Positions 55,132 through 63,490 of a stretch of 64,000 bases of DNA are shown here, one piece after another. Numbering within the stretch: position 1 is the stretch's first letter; each line of letters opens with the position of its first letter. Under the pieces are notes generated by a model, which did not search any database, was not told the DNA's origin, and worked only from the letters and a program-made list of their open reading frames with translations. The DNA lies in contig CAINDA010000059.1 of NCBI GenBank assembly GCA_903847205.1, positions 1 through 64,000 of the forward strand, given 5' to 3'. The DNA is from an uncultured Bacteroidota bacterium. GTDB lineage: Bacteria > Bacteroidota > Bacteroidia > 2-12-FULL-35-15. Made by a program: the position numbers and the translations under genes.

Positions 55132-55296
55132 CATAATAAATGACAAAACCGTATAAAAAAGTTGATGAACTTAAATTATACGGCTTGCCTTCGAGGTGGT
55201 TCCCAGAACGAGGTTAGCTAATGAGACTAACTTTGTCCCTCATCTCTTAAGATCTCACAAAAGCATGGCACTAAAATGTTATGCTTTTGTTTATTT
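55132..55296 (+). ncRNA. Candidate structured RNA of about 165 nt
   Basis: Three hairpins follow the promoter. The first is CCGTATAA (55149-55156) / TTATACGG (55176-55183), closing an inner AAGTT (55159-55163) / AACTT (55168-55172) with loop GATG. The second is GTTAG (55213-55217) / CTAAC (55227-55231). The third is CAAAAGCAT (55258-55266) / ATGCTTTTG (55281-55289), followed by TTTATTT as a terminator. The DNA between 54613 and 55418 carries no convincing ORF. I do not recognise a known RNA family; a 6S-like or regulatory RNA are possibilities only. The call rests on promoter, stems and terminator together. Confidence 0.4.
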
Positions 55297-55368
55297 ACAA
55301 AGGTCTTTCAAAATTGTATATTCTAAACTATCTAACAATATTAGTTTCAACCGACTTTTTAACATAAA

Positions 55369-55393
55369 AAAACCCCGCCATCAGCGGGGTTTT
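55369..55393 (-). terminator. Terminator of nrdA
   Basis: AAAACCCCGC (55369-55378) and GCGGGGTTTT (55384-55393) with a 5-nt loop CATCA form a perfect stem, and the reverse strand continues with a T-run. It starts 26 bp after the nrdA stop codon. Because A- and T-runs flank both sides, it may work in both directions. Confidence 0.85.
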
Positions 55394-55418
55394 AAATTTA
55401 TTATTTCGTTCTAATAAA

Positions 55419-57869
55419 CTAACTCCCGCAAGCCTCGCAGGCATCCGGATTATCCAATGAACAAGTCAGCTGTGAAGCAATTTCAGCCGCTCTTTTTGCT
55501 TCTGTTTCTGCTTCTAATATTGCCTGGCGCTCGGCGCTGATCTGCTGCTGGCGTTCCATGATCAATACATCTTCGTTGCCTAATACTTCCGGTGTTTCTT
55601 TTGCTGCTGCAGCATCGGCAGTAAATTTAATTGCATCTGCTGCGGCTTTGGTGCGTAAATAATACATTCCGGTTTTTAATCCTGCTTTCCAGCCGTAGAA
55701 GTGCATCGATGAAAGTTTTGCAAAGTTGGCATCCTGTACAAATAAATTCAACGACTGAGACTGGCAGATATACGCACCGCGGTCAGCAGCCATATTGATG
55801 ATTACCTTCTGAGAAATTTCCCAAACGGTTTTGTACAAGGCTTTAATGTTTGCAGGGATGGCATCGATATTCTGAACAGAGCCGTTTGCAATTATAATTT
55901 TATTTTTCAGGCTGTCGTTCCAGATGCCCAGTTTAACCAAGTCTTTCAAGAGGTGTTTGTTTACAATCACAAACTCGCCTGATAATACACGTCTTGAATA
56001 AATGTTGGAAGTATATGGTTCGAAACATTCGTTGTTTCCTAAAATCTGCGACGTGCTTGCTGTCGGCATCGGCGCTAACAGCAATGAATTGCGGACACCG
56101 TGTTTTTTTACTTCTTCTTTCAGAACATCCCACTCCCAGCGAGGCGAAGGTGTTACATTCCACATATCGTATTGAAAAATTCCTTTTGAAACGGGTGATC
56201 CAGCGTACGTTTCGTAAGCGCCTTCAGCTTTAGCTAAATCTTTAGACGCTGTCATAGCAGCATAATAAATTGTTTCGTGAATCTCTTTGTTCAGTTTCAC
56301 TGCTTCGTGAGAATCGAAAGGGAAACGCATTAAAATAAATGCATCCGCCAATCCCTGAACGCCTATGCCGATAGGGCGGTGACGAAGGTTAGAGTTGCGT
56401 GCTTCAGCAACCGGGTAATAATTGCGGTCGATTACTTTATTTAAATTTTTAGTGATTACATACGTAATGTCAAATAATTTCTGGTGATCGAATTGTCCGC
56501 CTTCTACAAAACGCGGAAGTGCGATAGATGCAAGGTTACATACTGCAATTTCATCAGGAGCAGTATATTCTAAAATTTCGGTACACAAGTTTGAAGACTT
56601 GATAGTACCCAGGTTTTGCTGGTTGCTCTTGGCATTGCAGGCATCTTTGTATAGCATATACGGGTTGCCTGTTTCAATCTGAGAATCAATGATGGCAGTC
56701 CAAAGTTCGCGAGCTTTAATTGTTTTGCGGGCGCGGCCTTCTTTCTCGTATTTAGTATATAATTTTTCAAATGCTTCGCCCCAGCAGTCTGCCAAGCCTG
56801 GCGCTTCATTCGGACAGAACAATGACCAATTGCCATTTGCTTCAACGCGCTTCATAAACAAATCGGGAGTCCACATGGCAGTAAACAAATCGCGGGCACG
56901 GGCTTCTTCTTTACCTGTGTTTTTGCGGATGTCTAAAAACTCATAAATATCAGCATGCCAAGGCTCCAGATAAATTGCAAATGAACCTTTGCGTTTTCCT
57001 CCGCCTTGATCGACATAACGCGCTGTATCATTGAACACACGCAGCATTGGAATAATACCATTTGAAGTACCGTTGGTACCGCGGATGTAAGAGCCTGTTG
57101 CACGTACATTGTGAATGCTGAGTCCGATACCGCCTGCACTCTGTGAAATTTTAGCGCAGTTTTTTAAGGTGTCATAAATGCCGTCAATGCTGTCGTCTTT
57201 CATGGTTAACAGAAAGCAGGACGACATCTGCGGTTTCGGAGTACCTGCATTAAACAAGGTAGGAGTAGCGTGTGTGAACCAGCGTTCGCTCATCAGGTTA
57301 TAAGTTTCAATCGCGGAAGCAATATCTTCTTTGTGAATACCCACAGCCACACGCATAATCATGTGCTGCGGACGTTCAGCAACCTGACCGTTTAATTTTA
57401 AAAGGTATGAACGCTCCAATGTTTTAAATCCGAAATAATCATAACCGAAATCGCGGTCGTAAATGATAGTAGAATCAAGCTCCTGAGCATTTGCCTGGAT
57501 GATTTCATGAACATCATCAGCAATCAGCGGGGCTGTTTTACCGGTTTTAGGATCAACAAATTTATAAAGCGCTTCCATTGTTTTTGAAAACGATTTATTT
57601 GTGTTTTTATGAAGATTAGAAACTGCTATCCGTGATGCTAACAGCGCATAGTCGGGGTGTTTGGTAGTTAATGAAGCGGCAGTTTCTGCTGCAAGGTTGT
57701 CCAGCTCACTAGTACTTACACCTTCGTAAATACCTTCAATCACTTTCATAGCAACGTTGATTGCTGTTACGTGCGTTGGATCCAGGCCGTAACAAAGCTT
57801 TTGGATACGTGCAGTGATCTTGTCAAATTTTACCGACTCGCGGTTACCGTCTCTTTTTATTACGTACAT
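55419..57869 (-). CDS. nrdA: Ribonucleoside-diphosphate reductase alpha subunit, class Ia
   Basis: An 816-residue catalytic subunit that reduces ribonucleotides to deoxyribonucleotides together with NrdB. An ATP-cone (residues about 1-90, '[18 protein letters not shown]') gives allosteric control. The active site has 'SSCFLLT', 'SNLCTEI' (about residue 427, with the Asn, Cys and Glu of the radical site) and 'VCNLASIAL'. The C-terminal 'DACEACGS' holds the CxxC pair that is reduced by thioredoxin-type proteins. The sequence is closer to the eukaryote-like branch than to E. coli NrdA. It is third in the row nrdB, S23-like gene, nrdA. Confidence 0.96.
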   Translation of the reverse strand: MYVIKRDGNRESVKFDKITARIQKLCYGLDPTHVTAINVAMKVIEGIYEGVSTSELDNLAAETAASLTTKHPDYALLASRIAVSNLHKNTNKSFSKTMEALYKFVDPKTGKTAPLIADDVHEIIQANAQELDSTIIYDRDFGYDYFGFKTLERSYLLKLNGQVAERPQHMIMRVAVGIHKEDIASAIETYNLMSERWFTHATPTLFNAGTPKPQMSSCFLLTMKDDSIDGIYDTLKNCAKISQSAGGIGLSIHNVRATGSYIRGTNGTSNGIIPMLRVFNDTARYVDQGGGKRKGSFAIYLEPWHADIYEFLDIRKNTGKEEARARDLFTAMWTPDLFMKRVEANGNWSLFCPNEAPGLADCWGEAFEKLYTKYEKEGRARKTIKARELWTAIIDSQIETGNPYMLYKDACNAKSNQQNLGTIKSSNLCTEILEYTAPDEIAVCNLASIALPRFVEGGQFDHQKLFDITYVITKNLNKVIDRNYYPVAEARNSNLRHRPIGIGVQGLADAFILMRFPFDSHEAVKLNKEIHETIYYAAMTASKDLAKAEGAYETYAGSPVSKGIFQYDMWNVTPSPRWEWDVLKEEVKKHGVRNSLLLAPMPTASTSQILGNNECFEPYTSNIYSRRVLSGEFVIVNKHLLKDLVKLGIWNDSLKNKIIIANGSVQNIDAIPANIKALYKTVWEISQKVIINMAADRGAYICQSQSLNLFVQDANFAKLSSMHFYGWKAGLKTGMYYLRTKAAADAIKFTADAAAAKETPEVLGNEDVLIMERQQQISAERQAILEAETEAKRAAEIASQLTCSLDNPDACEACGS

Positions 57870-57875
57870 ATATTA

Positions 57876-58019
57876 TTAAAGTATTAAGTATTATGTATAA
57901 AGTATTATGATTGAAGTATTATGATATTAGTGTTTCGTTTTATTTATTGTAAGCATTATGTCATTGTATTCCATGCTTAATACTTTGTACATAATACTTA
58001 GTACTCTCTACTTTGTACT
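57876..58019. repeat. Palindromic AAGTATTAAGTA repeat, nrdA side of the S23-like gene
   Basis: Left part: AAGTATTAAGTATTATGTAT, AAAGTATTATGA and GAAGTATTATGA. Right part: GCTTAATACTTTGTACATAA, TACTTAGTACTC and TACTTTGTACTCC, which are inverted forms of the same word. The right end runs into the last codons of the S23-like gene ('LRSTK'). Confidence 0.6.
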
Positions 58020-58367
58020 CCTTAATGATTTCTGCAATCCGAATGTCATATTCTGAACATCGTTTATTTTTTTTATTGCCGCATCAAGTGCCTCCGGCTC
58101 AATGTATCCAAGTTTATTAGCGATAATAAGCTGTGTCTCTAATTCAAATGACGAACCATTAGATATTCCTAAAAAGTGATTAAATTCTCCATCGTTATTT
58201 CTTCCCGCTCCTTCTGCTATATTTGAAGGAATTGAAATTCCGCATCTATTTATTTGTGAGACAAGTCCGAATTTTTCTTCTCCTGGAAACACTTTTGTTA
58301 TTTTGTAAATATCTACTGCTAAGTCCACCGCTTTCTGCCAAACCAACAACTCTTTGAATTTGTGCAT
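58008..58367 (-). CDS. Four-helix-bundle protein (S23/TIGR02436 type)
   Basis: A 119-residue protein of the four-helix-bundle group known from intervening sequences inside 23S rRNA genes and, as Avd, from diversity-generating retroelements. The family pattern is complete: 'FKELLVWQKAVDLAVDIYKI', 'FGLVSQINRCGISIPSNIAE', 'GAGRNNDGEFNHFLGISNGS', 'ELETQLIIANKLGYI'. It lies between nrdB and nrdA on their strand, and both flanks are palindromic repeats of one family. No reverse transcriptase, target or template repeat is present, so a retroelement role is not supported. The molecular function of stand-alone copies is unknown. Confidence 0.9.
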   Translation of the reverse strand: MHKFKELLVWQKAVDLAVDIYKITKVFPGEEKFGLVSQINRCGISIPSNIAEGAGRNNDGEFNHFLGISNGSSFELETQLIIANKLGYIEPEALDAAIKKINDVQNMTFGLQKSLRSTK

Positions 58368-58374
58368 GGTTTAT

Positions 58375-58489
58375 TAGTATAAAGTATTAAGTATTATGAA
58401 TGTTAGTATGAAAAATTGCTGAGTTTAATGCTAATCGAATTACAAAATCTTAATACTTAATACATTGTACTCAATACCTAATACTCCCT
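58375..58489. repeat. Palindromic AAGTATTAAGTA repeat, nrdB side of the S23-like gene
   Basis: TAAAGTATTAAGTATTATGA on the left is mirrored by CTTAATACTTAATACATTGT then ACTCAATACCTAATACTC on the right. It matches the repeat on the other side of the gene and the one at 16014-16094. Confidence 0.6.
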
Positions 58490-59458
58490 TTAAAAGTCCT
58501 CGTCCAGTGAGAAAACATTGTCTTCTTTTTTTCCCATCACTCCGGATTTTTGATATTCGGCAACGCGCTTTTCAAAGAAATTTGTTTTGCCCTGTAAGGA
58601 AATCAACTCCATAAAGTCGAAAGGGTTAACTGCATTGTAAGCTTTTGGACAGCCGAGAGAAATAAGCAGCCTGTCAGCTACAAACTCAATGTATTGGCAC
58701 ATCATATCGGCATTCATGCCTATCAGGCGGACAGGAATAGCATCCGAAACAAATTCCTTTTCAATTGCAACTGCATTTGTAATGATAGCAGTTACTTTTT
58801 CCTGAGGGAGTTTGTTTTCAAGCTGCGAATAAAGCAGGCATGCAAAATCGCAGTGCAGGCCTTCGTCGCGCGAAATTAGTTCGTTTGAAAAAGTTAAGCC
58901 AGGCATCAATCCGCGTTTTTTTAACCAGAAGATAGAGCAGAAACTTCCTGAAAAGAATATACCTTCTACTGCAGCGAAAGCAATTAACCGTTCAGCGAAG
59001 GATCCGTTACCTATCCATTTAAGAGCCCACTCGGCTTTCTTCCCAACACATGGCAGTGTATCTATAGAATGAAAAAGCCTGTCTTTTTCTATCGGGTCTT
59101 TAATATAACTGTCTATTAATAAAGAGTATGTTTCGGAATGAATGTTTTCCATCATAATCTGAAAGCCGTAAAAGCAGCGAGCTTCCGGATACTGCACTTC
59201 ATTCATAAAGTTAACAGCCAGATTTTCATTAACAATACCGTCGCTTGCTGCAAAAAATGCAAGCACATGCTTTATAAAATGTTTCTCATCATTATTTAAC
59301 TTGTTTTCCCAATCCTGTAAATCCGGATTCAGGTCAATTTCTTCTGCAGTCCAAAAGCTTGCTTCGGCTTTTTTATACATCTCCCAAATATCATGGTGCT
59401 TGATCGGGAAAAGTACAAATCTGTCTTTGTTTTCTTTTAGAATTGGTTCTTCTGACAT
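58490..59458 (-). CDS. nrdB: Ribonucleoside-diphosphate reductase beta subunit, class Ia
   Basis: A 322-residue radical-generating subunit. The di-iron ligands and radical Tyr are placed as in class Ia: Asp42 in 'TAEEIDL', Glu104 and His107 in 'MENIHSETY' with the radical Tyr at 111 (E-x2-H-x3-Y). The segment '[13 protein letters not shown]' and 'EARCFYGFQ' is strikingly eukaryote-like. The C-terminal '[11 protein letters not shown]' would dock into NrdA. The gene is first in the nrdB, S23-like, nrdA row. No NrdR box was seen upstream. Confidence 0.96.
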   Translation of the reverse strand: MSEEPILKENKDRFVLFPIKHHDIWEMYKKAEASFWTAEEIDLNPDLQDWENKLNNDEKHFIKHVLAFFAASDGIVNENLAVNFMNEVQYPEARCFYGFQIMMENIHSETYSLLIDSYIKDPIEKDRLFHSIDTLPCVGKKAEWALKWIGNGSFAERLIAFAAVEGIFFSGSFCSIFWLKKRGLMPGLTFSNELISRDEGLHCDFACLLYSQLENKLPQEKVTAIITNAVAIEKEFVSDAIPVRLIGMNADMMCQYIEFVADRLLISLGCPKAYNAVNPFDFMELISLQGKTNFFEKRVAEYQKSGVMGKKEDNVFSLDEDF

Positions 59459-60001
59459 TGATCTATTTTATATTTTTTAATAATTCTCTAACAATCATGG
59501 GCCTTAACAGCTTTTCTTTCATTTAAAAATAAAGGGTTGAAATCCCCTGAAGCCTAAATGCCTTCTTTTTGAGCGTATTAAATGAAAAATTGGTGATTGA
59601 ATTAAGAGCTACAAAAATTGACAAAAAAAAATGCTAAGTCAAGGGGATTGAATTAACATTTGATTGAAGTTATAAACATGAGAAATTAACCTCTCAATGT
59701 TCTCAATTCACTAACGTATTTAAAAACACGGCTTTAAGGAATGCTGAAAAATATCTCAAAAATAAAGCTGAAAAAAATTGGAGTAATCAAAAAAAAGTTC
59801 CAATGGAAACACTGGCGCTTCGGGAGGGAGGGAGGTTAAACATCAATGGAATGTACATATTCAGAGGGCTGCATTTATACATGTTCAGCAAATTTTTGAA
59901 TCTCTGGATCAAAAAATATATTTCTGACTTCCGCTTTATACAGAAGCTGGATTAATTTTTCAATGGAGCAGCCTTAGTTAAGGCAGAGTACATAACAGTG
60001 C
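59459..60001. other. Intergenic region upstream of nrdB
   Basis: About 540 AT-rich bases. A short inverted repeat AAGGGTTGAAATCCCCT lies near 59532-59550. One open frame of 50 codons (ATG 59803 to stop 59955) has no ribosome-binding or promoter support and is not called. No tRNA, repeat or NrdR-type palindrome was found. Confidence 0.5.
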
Positions 60002-61039
60002 TTATTTATTTTCAGAGTCTTTTACTAATTTTGAGTAGTCTTCAAAGTGTTTTTTCTTTATTTCATGATCTCCCCCTGAAAACCCGGCAAGTTTTACTCC
60101 TCCGCCTGCATATCCAAGCATACTGCCGTCCTTAGCATCTATTACGTATTGAAAAAATGTTAATGAAGATTTAGTAACTGAAATACCGCCATGCATTGCT
60201 TCACCGTGGCTTCTTCTGCCGGCTGTACTTGCACCAATTGCCACTACTTGTACATAAGCATATTTATCATCTCTATTTATAATTGCCTGATCTATTTCTG
60301 CCCTGTCGGTAATTTTAAAAAGGTATGGGTAAACAGTTTTGATTTCTTTTTCCGTCAGGCCATTTTGTAATAATGCTTTATCAACAAGCAATGTTTTTTC
60401 TTTAAGTTTTACGGCATTTTGAAGGTATTCGGCTTTTGCTTCTTTTCTTGACTTCTCAGCTTTAGTCAGCCTGAAATCAAAGTACGTTTTTATTTGCTGG
60501 ATTCCATATATAAAATCTGCTTCCGAAGGATCAACAAAAGGCAATTTTGTTCCACCAACCGGTACACTTTTATCTCCAAAACCAACAACAAGGTCACTTA
60601 ATTTCAGACCGGTAACATCTCTATGATAAAATTCCATATCATAAGTTCCAAAAGAATAGTTTGATGCTGTCTGCATAATATATGCGTAATCCTTTTCCTT
60701 TGAATTCAGCTCCTTTTCTAATTCTTTTTTTGCATTGCGATCCCATCTATCATAAGGAAGTTCAACATACTTAAGTTCCTGTTTATAAAACCAGAAGGAA
60801 TCCATAGCGAGTTTGAACTCTTTATTATACTTTTCAATGTTTAATCGGTAGTTCTTTAATTCGTTGGGTTTCTTACTAAGGGACTTTACAGTACTTGGGT
60901 TTTCTTTTCTTAACACCACGACTAACGTCATTGTTTGCAGTTTTTTTATGTCTTCGACTTTACCCATTCCCAGCTGAGCGTTTGATTTTTCTTTGAGAAA
61001 TAAAAGTGACATTAACAAGAGTAGTGCTTTTGTTTTCAT
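60002..61039 (-). CDS. Uncharacterised secreted protein
   Basis: A 345-residue protein with a signal peptide ending near 'KSNAQ' (about residue 21). The mature part is highly charged and largely helical, with a Lys/Glu-rich stretch near 190-230. Later 'AYVQVVAIGASTAGRRSHGE' and 'FFQYVIDAKDGSMLGYAGGG' look like a beta domain. I recognise no family. It is transcribed alone, with long gaps on both sides. Confidence 0.75.
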   Translation of the reverse strand: MKTKALLLLMSLLFLKEKSNAQLGMGKVEDIKKLQTMTLVVVLRKENPSTVKSLSKKPNELKNYRLNIEKYNKEFKLAMDSFWFYKQELKYVELPYDRWDRNAKKELEKELNSKEKDYAYIMQTASNYSFGTYDMEFYHRDVTGLKLSDLVVGFGDKSVPVGGTKLPFVDPSEADFIYGIQQIKTYFDFRLTKAEKSRKEAKAEYLQNAVKLKEKTLLVDKALLQNGLTEKEIKTVYPYLFKITDRAEIDQAIINRDDKYAYVQVVAIGASTAGRRSHGEAMHGGISVTKSSLTFFQYVIDAKDGSMLGYAGGGVKLAGFSGGDHEIKKKHFEDYSKLVKDSENK

Positions 61040-61281
61040 AATTTTTTGATTTATAGTTAAAAAAAATTGTGGAGGGAGATTTCCGCGAAGCTAATAAAAA
61101 AAAGAGAAGTACAAGTTTTTCACATAGAATCTTTTTATGATTCCATCTGCCGTTCTTTTAATTGAAAATAAACGATTCTAACCGTTTTCGAATATTGATT
61201 GGGCTTACTTTTCTAATGAGCTGATTATTATCAATCTGGAGAGTCTCTTTTATTTGTCTTCAGCGGTTAAATCCTTCAACA

Positions 61282-61443
61282 TCAATGGTCTTTTTGGTTG
61301 ACGAAACTTATGATATTAAGGCGGGTTTTTATTTTTGTGATGTCCCAATCAGTTGCTAAGCTTACTGCAAGCCAAGGGATCAAAAAGCATAAAACATATA
61401 GAAGTCCTCTTGCAACATCTCCTCCTCTTTTCTTGTTTGCCTG
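61282..61443 (-). pseudogene. Fragment resembling a YqaE/Pmp3-type membrane protein
   Basis: Between in-frame stop codons the reverse strand encodes 53 residues containing 'KKRGGDVARGLLYVLCFLI' and 'PWLAVSLATDWDITKI'. A basic segment followed by 'P-x-LAV-x-LATDWD' is what I expect from the membrane part of Bacteroidota YqaE/Pmp3-like proteins. The second membrane helix is missing, no normal start codon is available, and no signal or N-terminal domain precedes it, so it looks like a decayed remnant. The match is short and could be misleading. Confidence 0.35.
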
Positions 61444-61602
61444 TTACTGTTTTTACTATATCTTTTGAATAAATGCAGATTATTTTAAACAATGATTTGC
61501 TTAGGATTTCACAAAATATCTGCATCTACTGGGTCTTTATAATAGAAGGAGTTTTCAAATCTCCTTTAAAATTAAATACGGCTTATATTTCATTTATGTT
61601 TT

Positions 61603-61610
61603 TATATTTG
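61603..61610 (+). promoter_or_regulatory. -7 element for the barrel gene at 61639
   Basis: TATATTTG matches TAnnTTTG and ends 28 bp before the ATG. A TTG at -33 is not evident. The rest of the 600-bp gap before this gene shows only the fragment at 61282-61443. Confidence 0.4.
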
Positions 61611-61638
61611 CCTAAATTAAAAAACCAAACCCATTCAC

Positions 61639-62220
61639 ATGAAAAAAATTAAAATTATTCTGATTACAGTTACAGCAGTATTAATTGTCTCTTCAAATTC
61701 TTTTGCACAAAGAGGCCAATCAGGCAACTGCATATCACAAGGTGCAGTTGCTTTTGATGCTTTTTATGGTTATCCATACATTAACGGTGCGTTGCTTAAA
61801 GCCCTAAGTTCAGCACCTGTGCATAATACCAATCACTTGGGAGCAAAAGTTGAATACATGGTAAGTGATAATGTAGGGCTTGGAGTAGAATTCACATATG
61901 CCGATGCTTCAGTAATGTATTCAGACAGCACAGGAAATCACACTGCCGGGATTAGGAAATACCGGATTTTAGGAAAAATGAATTATCACTTTGCAACCAC
62001 TTCAAACGTTGACCCTTATTTTACTGTAGGAGCAGGCGTAAAGAATACTACTGTTTATGACAATGGAACTAAAGGGGCTAGTATTTCCATTAACTTACTC
62101 CCTGTTGCTATTAGATTTGGTGTTGGAGTGCGTTACTTCTTTACTGATTTTATTGGAATAAATGGAGAAGTTGGTCTGGGAGGACCAATGATGCAGGGAG
62201 GTTTATCATTTAAATTTTAA
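61639..62220 (+). CDS. Outer-membrane beta-barrel protein
   Basis: A 193-residue protein with a signal peptide ending near 'SNSFAQ'. Barrel strands include 'NHLGAKVEYMVSDNVGLG', 'IRKYRILGKMNYHF', 'DPYFTVGAGVKNT', 'AIRFGVGVRYFFTDF' and the terminal 'GGLSFKF' ending in Phe, as usual for assembly by the BAM machinery. It resembles small OmpW/OmpA-barrel-like proteins without a periplasmic domain. The following gene starts 41 bp downstream and may be in the same transcript. Confidence 0.8.
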   Translation: MKKIKIILITVTAVLIVSSNSFAQRGQSGNCISQGAVAFDAFYGYPYINGALLKALSSAPVHNTNHLGAKVEYMVSDNVGLGVEFTYADASVMYSDSTGNHTAGIRKYRILGKMNYHFATTSNVDPYFTVGAGVKNTTVYDNGTKGASISINLLPVAIRFGVGVRYFFTDFIGINGEVGLGGPMMQGGLSFKF

Positions 62221-62261
62221 TCTGCCCTATATTGAAACTTAAAAAATACTCGAGCAAAAAA

Positions 62262-63284
62262 ATGAAAAAAACAATCAACTTCTTTGTCTTCGTTTTTCTA
62301 ATATGTTCCGCCATATTAAAAACTGATTTTATTTCAGCTCAAGATTTGATAGTTAAAAAAAACAACGAAACCATTAAGGCCAAAATTCTTGAAATTGGAA
62401 GCACAGAAATAAAGTATAAGTTATTCGATGCCCCTGACGGTCCCATAATTGTTATTAACAAAAGGGAAATAAAGACATTAAAAATACATGAGGAAAACGG
62501 GAAAGGAGACAAAGTAATGAACATTTCTGAAGACCCGATGAGTGTAGGCAATGGTATTATTTTAGACAAAACCAGTTCGATAAAATTTGATTTTTTTTCG
62601 CCGCTTAACCACCACCTTGGTTTTGATTATGAATGGATGATTAAACCTGGTTTTAATTGGGAAGCTGGAGTGGGTATAGTTGGGCCGGGTACAGGTCTTT
62701 TAAGTAATACTTCGTCCTCTTACAATACTCACCCTAAGGGTTTTTTTATCAGGACAGGTCCTAAATTTTTATTAGGAAACTCTTCTGATATTGAAATAGA
62801 TGGTGCAAGATATGCCCACCCTCTGAAAGGCAGATATTTTAAAGTGGAAGCCATTTTATACAGCCTTTCCAAAACTTATCAAATTGATGATTATTTTTAT
62901 AACACCACTAATATTAATACACCTATTGATGTTCAAAGAAGCTATTTAGGCACTGCGTTGAACCTGATTTACGGAAGGCAGTATATTTTTGGAAACTCAA
63001 TAACAGTTGGATGGTATGTTGGTTTAGGTTATGCTGCTGAAAGTAAAACTACAACAAACACCGATCCCGGCATTAATCCTGTTGATTTAGCCGCAATTAT
63101 GGACTTGGATAATGCATTAGACTGGAAAAGGTACAGCCACAATTATTTCGGTTCAAACTTTCCAATAACTTATACTGCTGGTTTTAATGTAGGCTATATA
63201 TTTAAAACCCCTGAATGGATAAGCGATATTGGTAAAGGGAAAGGAAATCGCAGCAAACCACCTTCACGTCATTCAATGGAATAG
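62262..63284 (+). CDS. Uncharacterised secreted, probable outer-membrane protein
   Basis: A 340-residue protein; the ATG at 62262 gives a clean signal peptide ending near 'FISAQ', while an upstream TTG would add ten basic residues. Residues about 25-75 ('LIVKKNNETIKAKILEIG', 'EIKYKLFDAPDGPIIVINK') match the short beta domain often found at the start of Bacteroidota outer-membrane proteins that begins 'D-x-(I/L)-x-K-x-(D/N)-G'. The remainder contains aromatic-rich strands consistent with a barrel ('YFKVEAILYSLSKTYQ', 'NSITVGWYVGLGYA'). A strong terminator follows. Confidence 0.75.
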   Translation: MKKTINFFVFVFLICSAILKTDFISAQDLIVKKNNETIKAKILEIGSTEIKYKLFDAPDGPIIVINKREIKTLKIHEENGKGDKVMNISEDPMSVGNGIILDKTSSIKFDFFSPLNHHLGFDYEWMIKPGFNWEAGVGIVGPGTGLLSNTSSSYNTHPKGFFIRTGPKFLLGNSSDIEIDGARYAHPLKGRYFKVEAILYSLSKTYQIDDYFYNTTNINTPIDVQRSYLGTALNLIYGRQYIFGNSITVGWYVGLGYAAESKTTTNTDPGINPVDLAAIMDLDNALDWKRYSHNYFGSNFPITYTAGFNVGYIFKTPEWISDIGKGKGNRSKPPSRHSME

Positions 63285-63310
63285 TCAGATCTTTCAAATC
63301 TGAAAAGTTT

Positions 63311-63349
63311 AAATTCCTTCATGTCTTAATGCGTGAAGGAATTTTTTTT
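63311..63349 (+). terminator. Intrinsic terminator after the 62262-63284 gene
   Basis: AAATTCCTTCA (63311-63321) and TGAAGGAATTT (63334-63344) form a perfect 11-bp stem followed by a run of T. It begins 26 bp after the stop codon. Confidence 0.85.
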
Positions 63350-63367
63350 GAATTTAAATTGGCTGTA

Positions 63368-63398
63368 TTTGCATCACCTCCTTTGTTCATTATCTTTG
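63368..63398 (+). promoter_or_regulatory. Promoter for the terminal gene
   Basis: TTTG at 63368-63371 and TATCTTTG at 63391-63398 are 19 bp apart, an exact match to the Bacteroidota consensus. Transcription would start near 63405, leaving a leader of about 85 nt before the ATG at 63491. Confidence 0.6.
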
Positions 63399-63490
63399 TA
63401 TTATACCAGCAATTTATGAAACATAATACGCAGTGGCGACACGAAGAGTGCTGCTTAAACATTCAGAATTGTAAAATCGAAAAAACTATT

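Noticed and set aside
55196-55414. 72-codon forward frame starting with GTG
   Set aside because: It runs through the candidate RNA's hairpins, its terminator and the nrdA terminator, and has no recognisable domain.
58008-58367. Diversity-generating retroelement (Avd-like protein)
   Set aside because: The protein is of the same fold group, but there is no reverse transcriptase, template repeat or variable repeat in the window.
59803-59955. 50-codon open frame in the gap before nrdB
   Set aside because: It is short, has no promoter or family similarity I can see, and is no longer than expected by chance in a 540-bp gap.
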